DNA of 64,000 nt from Littorina saxatilis (taxonomy: Eukaryota > Mollusca > Gastropoda > Littorinimorpha > Littorinidae): positions 66,758,778 through 66,822,777 of the forward strand of contig NC_090261.1 in assembly GCF_037325665.1 (NCBI RefSeq), read 5' to 3'. The translations under genes and the position numbers were made by a program. Each line of letters starts with the position of its first letter. Within the stretch, counting starts at the first letter, position 1. The notes beneath the pieces are model-generated. The model was not told the DNA's origin and ran no database searches. It worked only from the letters and a program-made list of their open reading frames with translations. Positions 32,638 to 43,900 of this stretch are shown here, one piece after another.

Positions 32638-34613
32638 ATTTCCGTCAGAGTTTTGTTTCCCTTTTCAGTAGATGACTGTTTTATGAAACAACAGAAAAAG
32701 ATTTAAAAAAATATACATGTACACTTCAGTGCACACACGCCCTGCATATGCATAATTATATATATGCACACTCAAACACACACAGACACAGAGAAACATA
32801 AAAGAATTAAGACACGCACACAGACACTCAGTCCTTTTTTATTGCTAGGGTTTCAAGAGTAATATAATTGTCATGAATGTAATCAACAATGGATACAAAC
32901 TTTACTTTCTGCATATTTTACTTAATTACCAAAGGTTTGAGTCAGTCACTAGTGTGGCTAGGTGCGCATAGCTACGTGCTTGTTCAGCGGGAATCCTTGC
33001 AATTTAACAAGTCAAACAGTATTGACATTTTTGAGAACTACATATGCACCCATGCATGACCCTGACAGGCAGACACTTTTATAAGTAAAAACTTGACAAA
33101 AAGAATCTTTGACAGTCAGTCAAAATGTTGCCACAAATTAAATGCATGAGTTAAAATTAGCAAAGTGTGCATGTGCCAGAAAGTTACTGTGAAAGCAATT
33201 CATAATAAGGACTGCAGTGAAATAAGCACATACATTATTTTTGTAAGGCAATTCATTAGACCTTTCTAGTTCCTCCCCTTTCTGAGTCTTTCATGAATGA
33301 CCCCATGACCCCCCCCCCCCCCTCCTCCAAGAGCCCCCAACGCCGGCCACTTCAAAAACCGGCACTAAAATCATTCTGGTCTACTCCTTCGCGAGTAGAC
33401 ACCTTTGATAATTGCTACAATAGCCAGGAACTCAAATCGCAAAACGATATTCTTGTGTACACAAAAGAACATTTTCTCTGAGTAACATTAACAACCAACA
33501 CACACCAGTCTTGTCATGACTTTTATTCGTCTCTCTCTCTCTTTCTCTCTCTAAATAAAGTTCAATTCAATTCTCTCTCTCTCACACACACACATACACA
33601 CACACACACCAACCACATGCGCGCGCGTGTATCCCACACAGCATTGTTTGTCTACCTTCTCACACGCACAGCAGTCTACTACCAAAACAACGTTTATCCC
33701 CCCTGAATCAGAGTCTTCATACCCCAATTTACAGTAAATTTAAGCACGGCCGCCGAAAACAGCGTAACTAATACCCCATGGTCTTTTTTCCCACAAACCT
33801 ACTCGTACAACTATTTATAGAAAGCTGTCAATTGCTCTCAAAAGGCAATCCTCCTATTTCTCTTAGTGGCAGCATAAGATTAATGTACCACTTTGGACCT
33901 ACCACTTTTGTTATTATAATTCTTGTTTCTTTTGGTGAATAAGGGTCAAAAGACGCAACAGAAACGAAAGTAAAGCTACAACAATCTAGTCAGGAGTTCG
34001 CTAGACTCGGACCGCGAAACCCTTGGCAGGCGGAACTTACACGTTTGCTAGTTTTCCGTAAATCAGCCTGTGATCTACGCATCGGCTGTTTTTTCCTCGC
34101 ATTGCGTCAGAAACCTTTCTCTTTATGAATAGGCTGAACTAAGTATCATGTATTTGGTGTTTATGTGCCAGTCAGCAAATTGGCAGTCGCTAGGGGTTGT
34201 CATTAGGGATTTAAAGCGTCTTTCTGCAAGGCTTGAGTTTTTGCTGTCTGAGGTAAACTTCAAGCTGAAGTCGTGTTATGAAGGGAGCGAGAAACTGCTG
34301 CATGAAAATCCCTCAGTTGACACTTCAGTCACTTGAAAACAAAACGAATATTTCTTTTTGACTGAATAGTAAGTTTCAAGTGAGATTTGGAATAGGGATC
34401 TATCAAGCAGGGAGTACACTTTCTGCAAGAAGTGCAAGCATTAAAACAAACGACTGTGCTAGACACATAAATTGTGCAGAATATCTCGGGCGTTGAAAGA
34501 AGAACAAAAAGAAGGAAAATTGCAGCGCGATCTTATCAGCTGTAAAACTTAACCTCCCCTCCTTGTGAAGACAAAACCCTCGCGACTACTCAAAACCCCA
34601 CATTTTCTTCAAA
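32638..34613. promoter_or_regulatory. Shared upstream region of WDR25 (-) and WARS1-A (+)
   Basis: 1976 bp between two divergent start codons. It holds a poly-C tract (about 33309-33323) and TC/AC-rich stretches at about 33531-33610. No TATA box recognised; the sequence directly before the WARS1-A ATG (AAAATGG) is a fair Kozak context. A GAG|GTAAAC at about 34250 could be a 5'UTR donor, unproven. A bidirectional promoter is inferred from layout and from the same arrangement in human. Confidence 0.5.
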
Positions 34614-34869
34614 ATGGATCAACCAGCGCTGATCTTCGACATCAACCGGCAAATCAAAGATGTCAGCATGCAGATGCAGTCGGCAGCGGGTGAGATGACC
34701 CGGCTGACCGAGTTGTTTGGCGAGCTGAAGGGCAAGGCCGCCGTGTTGGCCGGAGAACCGATGGGCGATGGTCAGGAGGATGTCGTTGACCCCTGGACCG
34801 TTGAAAGCACGTCAGAGAAGGGCGTCGACTATGACAAACTGATCAGTAAGTTTATTTTACCTTTGACTG

Positions 34870-34966
<97 letters not shown>

Positions 34967-37900
34967 AAACTCGAACTCAAACTAAACATTTTTATTACAG
35001 GATAATAGCATTATGGTCCTTTTATTTCAAGTTTATTTTACCTTTGACTCTCCCAGAGAGAGAGAGAGCTAGAGAAAGAGAAAACGAACAAACTTTATTT
35101 TACAAGGATAAAGGTTTTAAGCAGATTGCCTTGTCTAACAACCTGTCCTTCAACAAGTACTTGACATGTAATATTCACTAAAGAGGCATACAAATGGAAA
35201 GAAATAATAACACAAAATTTAAAAAATGCTAAATGCAATAAAAAGAATAAAAGAAAAATGCGGAAAAAGTTAGAAAGACCACAATAAAGAAAAGAGAAAA
35301 AAATCGGAAAAGAGAAAGAGAGAGAGAGAGAGAGAAGATAATTCGTTATTTACGAGGGTAATGGTTTAAGCAAACATATGGTCGCTTGGTGCCCAGGGCA
35401 TAAAGGCTTGCAACAGTGGAAGCTAGGCCACCGAGCTACACTCAGCACTGTCAGTGACACTTGATATACATTTGTAGTGCAGACATGACTAGAACAGCTA
35501 TACATCTGTGGACCCAGCATATCAGCAAATGTTGGCCTTCCAAGGCACAGTCCTTCTTTAATGGCTTTTAACAAAAATAACACATGCAAAATCCAACTCT
35601 GTACAAGTAGCAGTTGTGATTTCATTTTTTTGTTTTCATTTTCATTTTCATTACTTTATTGTCCCATCCCTGGGAAATTCGGGTCGCTTCCTCCCAGTGG
35701 AAAGCTAGCAGCAACGGAGTCGCGCTACCCAGGTGTCTGCATGTTTAGGTGTATTCAGCCACCTACACTTATGGCAGAATGACCAAGATCTTTTACGTGC
35801 CATTGTGATGACACGGGGGTGGGACATGGCTTCTGTCTCTGGGTCTGCACATAAAGTTGACCCGTGTCCGTCCCGGCCCGAATTCGAACCTGCGACCTTT
35901 CGATCACAAGTCAAGTGCTCTACCAACTGAGGTACCGGGCCCCCGGTGCTGATTTTTGGTATGTGTCCAGACGGGCGCAGTGGCGTGGTGGTAAGACGTC
36001 GGCCTCCTAATCGGGAGGTCGTGAGTTCAAATCCCGGTCGCTGCCGCCTGGTGGGTTAAGAGAGGAGATTTTTTCGATCTCCCAGGTCAACTTATGTGCA
36101 GACCTGCTTAGTGACTTAACCCCCTTCGTGTGTACACGCAAGCACAAGACCAAGTGCGCATGGAAAAGATCCTGTAATCCATGTCGGAGTTCGGTGGGTT
36201 ATGGAAACACGAAAATACCCAGCATGCCTACTCAACGAAAGCGGAGTGAGCTGACTATGCTCTAAGAGTATAGTGTGGGGAACCCAAATGGGCAAACGAG
36301 CTCACACGTAACCAGAACATTCTGGGACGCTGAAGAAGAAGGTATGTGTCCAAGAGGAGGAATGGTCTTATCCCATGTAAAGTCTGGGCAGATCTAAGTC
36401 TGGGCAGATCTAAGTCTGGGCAGATCTAAGATAGTTTGTTTGTTTTGTTCATGGGTTGAAACTCCCACAGCTTTTACGTGTATGACCGGTTTAACCCCGC
36501 CATTTATGTAGCATACGCCGCTTTCGGGGGAAGCATGCTGGGTATTTTTGTGTTTCTATAACCCACTGAACTCTGGCATGGATTACAGGATCTTATCCAT
36601 GCACACTTGGTCTTGTGCTTGCGTGTACACACGAAGGGGGATAAGGCACTAGCAGGTCTGCTCATTAGTTGACCTGGGAGATCGGAAAAATCTCCACCCT
36701 TAACCCACCAGGCGGTCGCGGCCAGGATTTGAACTCACGACCTTCTGATTAGGAGGCCGATGTCTTATCCACTAGGCCACTGCACCCGTCAATCTGAGAT
36801 AGTAAACAGAGCTGTTTTCGAAGGAAGGATTGTCCCATTCAATAGAACAAAAAACTTTAACAAATCAGCAAGCCTAAGATTGGTTTTCAGGTAAGAACTG
36901 AGGTGAAACTCAGGACAGTTTGAATAGGCAGCAAGTGCTTGCTGGATAATCTAGTCATAAAGATGATTAATCTACACAGAAAGTGTCTCCCCCCGCGGGT
37001 TAGGGGGAAGAATTTACCCGATGACTAACGGATTCTGTTTCTCCTTTTACCCTTGTTAAGTGTTTCTTGTAAAGATTTTAGTCAAGCAGTATGTAAGAAA
37101 TGTTAAGTCCTTTGTACTGGAAACTTGCATTCTCCCAGTAAGGTAATATATTGTACTATGTTGCAAGCCCCTGGAGCAATTTTTTGATTAGTGCTTTTGT
37201 GAACAAGAAACAATTGACAAGTGGCTCTATCCCATCTCCCCCCCCTTTCCCCGTCGCGATATAACCTTCGTGGTTGAAAACGACGTTAAACACCAAATAA
37301 AGAAAGACAGAAAGTGTCATTTTGCAATCATGCATCCACTTAGTTCTGACATAGAGCAACAGATACAAGTTTTAAAGACATAACAACAACAAAAGAAAAC
37401 CAAACAAGTCGCGTAAGGCGAAATTACTACATTTAGTCAAGCTGTGGAACTCACAGAATGAAACTGAACGTAGTCCGCCGCTAGTGCAAAAGGCAGTGAA
37501 AGTGACGAGCCTGTTTGGCGCGGTAGCGGTTGCGCTGTGCTTCATAGCACGCTTTACTGTACCTCTCTTCGTTTTAACTTTCTGAGCGTGTTTTTAATCC
37601 AAACATATCATATCTATATGTTTTTGGAATCAGGAACCGACAAGGAATAAGATGAAAGTGTTTTTAAATTGATTTCGAAAATTTAATTTTGATCATAATT
37701 TTTATATTTTTAATTTTCAGAGCTTGTTTTTAATCCAAATATAACATATTTATATGTTTTTGGAATCAGGAAATGATGAAGAATAAGATGAACGTAAATT
37801 TGGATCGTTTTATAAAAAAACATTTTTTTTTACAATTTTCAGATTTGTAATGACCAAAGTCATTAATTAATTTTTAAGCCACCAAGCTGAAATGCAATAC

Positions 37901-40900
37901 CAAAGTCCGGCCTTCGTCGAAAATTGCTTGGCCAAAATTTCAATCAATTTGATTGAAAAATGAGGGTGTGACAGTGCCGCCTCAACTTTTACAAAAAGCC
38001 GGATATGACGTCATGAAAGACATTTATCGAAAAAAAGAAAAAAACGTCCGGGGATATCATTCCCAGGAACTCTCATGTAAAATTTCATAAAGATCGGTCC
38101 AGTAGTTTACTCTGAATCGCTCTACACACACACACGCACAGACAGACACACACACACACATACACCACGACCCTCGTCTCGATTCCCCCTCTATGTTAAA
38201 ACATTTAGTCACAACCTTTGATGTACAGACTACAGAAGGGAAGCTACTCTTGCTCCAACATCTAGGGGACAACACTTACACTAGTTTCGGCCAATGAATG
38301 GCCAAATGTTCCGCGGTGAAGAAAAGAAAAACTTCAATCCATAAAACAAGTCGCATAAGGCGAAATTAATACATTTAGTCAAGCTGTGGAACTCACAGAA
38401 TGAAATTGAATGTAGTCCGCCGCTAGTGCAAAACGCAGTGAAACTGACGAGCCTGTTTAGCGCGGTAGTGGTTTCGCTGTGCTGCATAGCACGCTTTTCT
38501 GTACCTCCTCTTCGTTTTAACTTTCTGAGCGTACATGTTTTTAATCAAAACATATCATATCTATATGTTTTTGGAATCAGGATTTGACAAGGAATAAGAT
38601 AGAATTGTTTTTAAATCGATTTCGGAAATTGGATTTTAATCATAATTTTTATATTTTTAATTTTCAGAGCTTGTTTTTAATCCGAATATAACATATTTAT
38701 ATGTTTTTGGAATCAGAAAATGATGAAGAATAAGGTGAACATAATTTTGGATTGTTTTATAAAAAAATAATTTTGATTACAATGTTCAGTTTTTTAGTGA
38801 CCAAAGTCATTAATTAATTTTTAAGCCACCAAGCTGAAATGCAATACCGAAGTTCGGCCTTTGTCGAAGATTGCTTGGCCAAAATTTCAATCAATTTGAT
38901 TGAAAAATGAGGGTGTGACAGTGCCGCCTCAACTTTTACAAAAAGCCGGATATGACGTCATGAAAGACATTTATCGAAAAAATGAAAAAAATGTCTGAGG
39001 ATATCATACCCAGGAACTCTCATGTAAAATTTCATAAAGATCGGTCCAGTAGTTTACTCTGAATCGCTCTACACACACACACGCACAGACAGACAGACAG
39101 ACACACACACACACACACATAGACCACGACCCTCGTCTCGATTCCCCCTCTATGTTAAAAAATTTAGTCAAAACTTGACTAAATGTAAAAAAGACAAAAA
39201 AAGATCCACCTACCTACCTTAATTTTGTGGGGCCTTGTTACTAAAAACAAACCATCTTGTGCCAATTTCCCCTCCTTGTTACTATATTAGTTGAAAAATA
39301 GGCTTATTGAATACTGTGGTACAATGATAGCTCCCTCCCCCTCCCCCTTTTAAGACCACACAAAATCAAAGGAATCAAGAATAACAAGGGAGAGTATTAA
39401 ACAGGGGTAAATGTACAGCAGAAAATCTGTGAAAGCAAGTTCTTAACAGAAGTGTTCGAAGCTTGAAACAAGAAAGGGGGGGAGGGGGGGGGGGGGGATG
39501 TTCCTTAAGAGGGGTTCCACTTTAGCAATGAGTTGAAAGTTGTGTCACAGTTTGTGTATTAGGTTCAGACTCAAATATTTCAATCTCTTTTTCTGAATTG
39601 AATTTTTGTTTTTTTACTTTTTGGGTAATGAGTTTTGTCCCAGTTCACATCCCGAGCATTTATCTTGTTTGTGTGTTTCATTTTTTAACTGGCTCAAATG
39701 TTTTCCTTTTTTCCTTTTAGCAAAGTTTGGGAGCACCAGAATTGATGATGCACTGAAAGAAAGGGTGCAGAAATTGATTGGTGAAAAGAATCCCATTCAT
39801 CACTTCCTCCGGCGAGACATCTTCTTCTCGCACAGGTCAGTACATTTGGTCGTTAAGATACATACACAGGTCAGTACATTTGGTCGTTAAGATACATACA
39901 CAGATCAGTACATTTGGTCGTTAAGATACATACATAGGTCAGTACTTTTGGTCGTTAAGATACATACACAGGTCAGTACTTTTGGTCGTTAAGATACATA
40001 CACAGGTCAGTACTTTTGGTCGTTAAGATACATACACAGGTCAGTACATTTGGTCGTTAAGATACATACATAGGGCAGTACTTTTGGTCGTTAAGATACA
40101 TACACATGGCAGTACTTTTGGTCGTTAAGATACATACACATGGCAGTACTTTTGGTCGTTAAGATACATACACAGGTCAGTACTTTTGGTCGTTAAGATA
40201 CATACACAGGTCAGTACTTTTGGTCGTTAAGATACATACATAGGGCAGTACTTTTGGTCGTAAAGATACATACACAGGTCAGTACTTTTGGTCGTTAAGA
40301 TACATACATAGGGCAGTACTTTTGGTCGTTAAGATACATACACAGGTCAGTACTTTTGGTCGTTAAGATACATACACAGGTCAGTACTTTTGGTCGTTAA
40401 GATACATACACAGGTCAGTACTTTTGGTCGTTAAGATACATACATAGGGCAGTACTTTTGGTCGTTAAGATACATACACAGGTCAGTACTTTTGGTCGTA
40501 AAGATACATACACAGGTCAGTACTTTTGGTCGTTAAGATACATACACAGGTCAGTACTTTTGGTCGTTAAGATACATACACAGGTCAGTACATTTGGTCG
40601 TTAAGATACATACATAGGGCAGTACTTTTGGTCGTTAAGATACATACACAGGTCAGTACATTTGGTCGTTAAGATACATACATAGGTCAGTACTTTTGGT
40701 CGTTAAGATACATACACAGGTCAGTACATTTGGTCGTTAAGATACATACATAGGGCAGTACTTTTGGTCGTTAAGATACATACACATGGCAGTACTTTTG
40801 GTCGTTAAGATACATACACATGGCAGTACTTTTGGTCGTTAAGATACATACACAGGTCAGTACTTTTGGTCGTTAAGATACATACACAGGTCAGTACTTT

Positions 40901-43900
40901 TGGTCGTTAAGATACATACATAGGGCAGTACTTTTGGTCGTTAAGATACATACACAGGTCAGTACTTTTGGTCGTTAAGATACATACATAGGGCAGTACT
41001 TTTGGTCGTTAAGATACATACACAGGTCAGTACTTTTGGTCGTAAAGATACATACACAGGTCAGTACATTTGGTCGTTAAGATACATACACAGGTCAGTA
41101 CTTTTGGTCGTTAAGATACATACACAGGGCAGTACTTTTGGTCGTTAAGATACATACACAGGTCAGTACATTTGGTCGTTAAGATACATACACAGGTCAG
41201 TACATTTGGTCGTTAAGATACATACACAGGTCAGTACTTTTGGTCGTAAAGATACATACACAGGTCAGTACTTTTGGTCGTTAAGATACATACATAGGTC
41301 AGTACTTTTGGTCGTAAAGATACATACACAGGTCAGTACTTTTGGTCGTAAAGATACATACACAGGTCAGTACTTTTGGTCGTTAAGATACATACACAGG
41401 TCAGTACTTTTGGTCGTTAAGATACATACACAGGTCAGTACTTTTGGTCGTTAAGATACATACACAGGTCAGTACTTTTGGTTGTTAAGATACATACACA
41501 GGTCAGTACTTTTTGTCTTTAAGATACATACACATGCAGGGCAGGGATGCATTCATTACTGGGGGTTGAATGCAGGGGCTCAAAAAAGTTTCAAGCTGAA
41601 GATAAGTTTTTGTTGAGAGGGTGTTGTTCTATTTTGTTTGGTATTATCTGCCAATGTGAATATCTCTTTGTATTTTGTCTTTGAACATGCAAAAGTGTAA
41701 CTGCACCACTCCTAGGGAAATTGTAATTGGAGATGTTTGGTATAATCACTGACATTGAACACAGTGGAACCCTCCTTTTAAGACCTTCACAAATCTGAGA
41801 AAATCAGGTCTTAACAAGGAGGGAGTCTTAAAATGGGGGTACATTTATAGATGTTACAGAAAATCTTAAAAAAAAGGTCTTAAAAAGAAGTCTTAAATTT
41901 TTATTTTTGTTTTTGTTTTTGGGGGGGGGGGGGGGTCAACTGTACCTTGATTTACTGTACTTTCAACAAAGTTCACAAGCTTACAGTTTAACGCAGTGTC
42001 TGATCTTCCCACCAATACTGTTGTACAGAGACATGGGCCCGGTGCTGGACCTGTATGAGAAGAGGACACCCTTCTACCTGTACACTGGTCGTGGTCCCTC
42101 CTCTGAAGCCATGCACCTGGGTCATCTGGTGCCCTTCATCATGACACGGTGAGTGTCAAGGTCATTTACATAACTCTTTATTTGTCCCCCCCCCCCACCA
42201 CCGTTGTATGGTGATTTATTTATATTCCTCTTGGTATTTTACTAGAATGATGTTATTTCAACGTGAAATTCACAGTTGTGACGGCCTTCAGGGCTGCTTG
42301 GTTGTTGTTGTCTCCCTTGTTCCTGCCAACAAGACTTTTAACACCAGAATATTTTGGGGAGCTGTTGATGAAAGGGTGTGATTGCTGTGTTTTCCTGTCT
42401 GGCTTGAGCTATTTGTGCAGAAGGCAAAGTCAGTATTTTGTAGATTATTAATAGGTTTAGCACAACCTCACTCTTGATGAGACTGCAGTTTGCTCTTATA
42501 TAGAGTGTGGTAAGTGGCTATAACCACCTGCTCATAAACTCGATCTTACCTACAAATTAAGATTTGAATGAAAAGGTCCAGGATGTGCAATGCAGGATTT
42601 TGCTGAAGATTTCCTTTTATGGTTGCTGTCCTTTCATGGATGTTTTCTGAAGAAAAGAAGTTTATAGAGTGTTGAAATTAACTAGTCAAAGGACATAACA
42701 AGATGTCAATTTATTGTTTCAATTGTCGAGCTGACTGATCTTTCGCTCCATGTGCAGGTGGCTGCAGAAAGTGTTTGACGTTCCCCTGGTGATCCAGATG
42801 ACCGACGACGAGAAGTTCCTGTGGAAGGACAACCTGAAGGACCCCGAGGAGACGCACAGGCTGGCCTACGAGAACGCCAAGGACATCATCGCCTGTGGAT
42901 TTGAGGAAAACAAGACCTTCATCTTCAGCGACTTTGACTATGTGAAGTAAGCTCTTTACAGGACCAGATTTTGTCAGATGATCCTTCTGATTATGTTTAG
43001 AATTGTGTATGCAGAAGAAACAAAAACACTAACAAAATCAATGTTAAAAGAAGATTTATTAAAATGTTCTGTTTACATTTTCTTTCAAATTTTGTTGATA
43101 CTTCATTGGTTTAAGAATTCCTTGAAAAGAGTCGACATTGTTGTTGTGTGATGTTGTAAATTTGTATTTTTAGCACTTGTTTTTAAGATTTTTGTCATGG
43201 GGATAACAACAGAAAAATGCGGTTTTTTTTAAAATAAATTTTTCACACACTAACCAGATGATATTTTTATTAACAGCGGAGCTTTCTACAAGATGGTGTG
43301 CCGCATTCAGAAACTGGTGACCTTCAACCAGGCTAAGGCCATCTTTGGCTTTGACGGTTCCTCAAACATTGGTCAGGTGGCCTTCCCAGCAATCCAGGCA
43401 GCTCCCAGCTTCAGTGGCGTGTTCCCGCAGATCTTCAACGGCAAGGAAAAGATTCCTTGCTTCATTCCATGTGCCATTGACCAGGTACTTTAGATTATGT
43501 TTCCCAGTTGTAACCAAGTGCCGAAACACAACAATCACCTTTGGTGGCAAAGTCCAATCAAACAGGATTGAGAATGTTAGGGCTAATTTCTTAGTAAGAC
43601 CCCCATTTTAAGACCCCTCATTTTAAGACCCCCATTTTAAGACCCCCCATTTTAAGACCCCCATTTTAAGACCCCTCATTTTAAGACCCCCCATTTTAAG
43701 ACCCCCATTTTAAGACCCCTCATTTTAAGACCCCCATTTTAAGAGCCCCCATTTTAAGACCCCCATTTTAAGACCCCCATTTTAAGACCCCCTTCTTTTT
43801 AAGACCCCCTTCTTTTTAAGACCTCATTTTCTCAGATTTCTGGAAGTCTTAAAAGGGGAGTTCCACTGTACACTTTTGTTACAAGTTTGTGTTGCATTAT

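Noticed and set aside
34148-34336. 62-aa ORF upstream of WARS1-A (MYLVFMCQ…)
   Set aside because: No recognisable family; AT-balanced upstream DNA with an in-frame stop before WARS1-A. More likely 5'UTR or promoter sequence.
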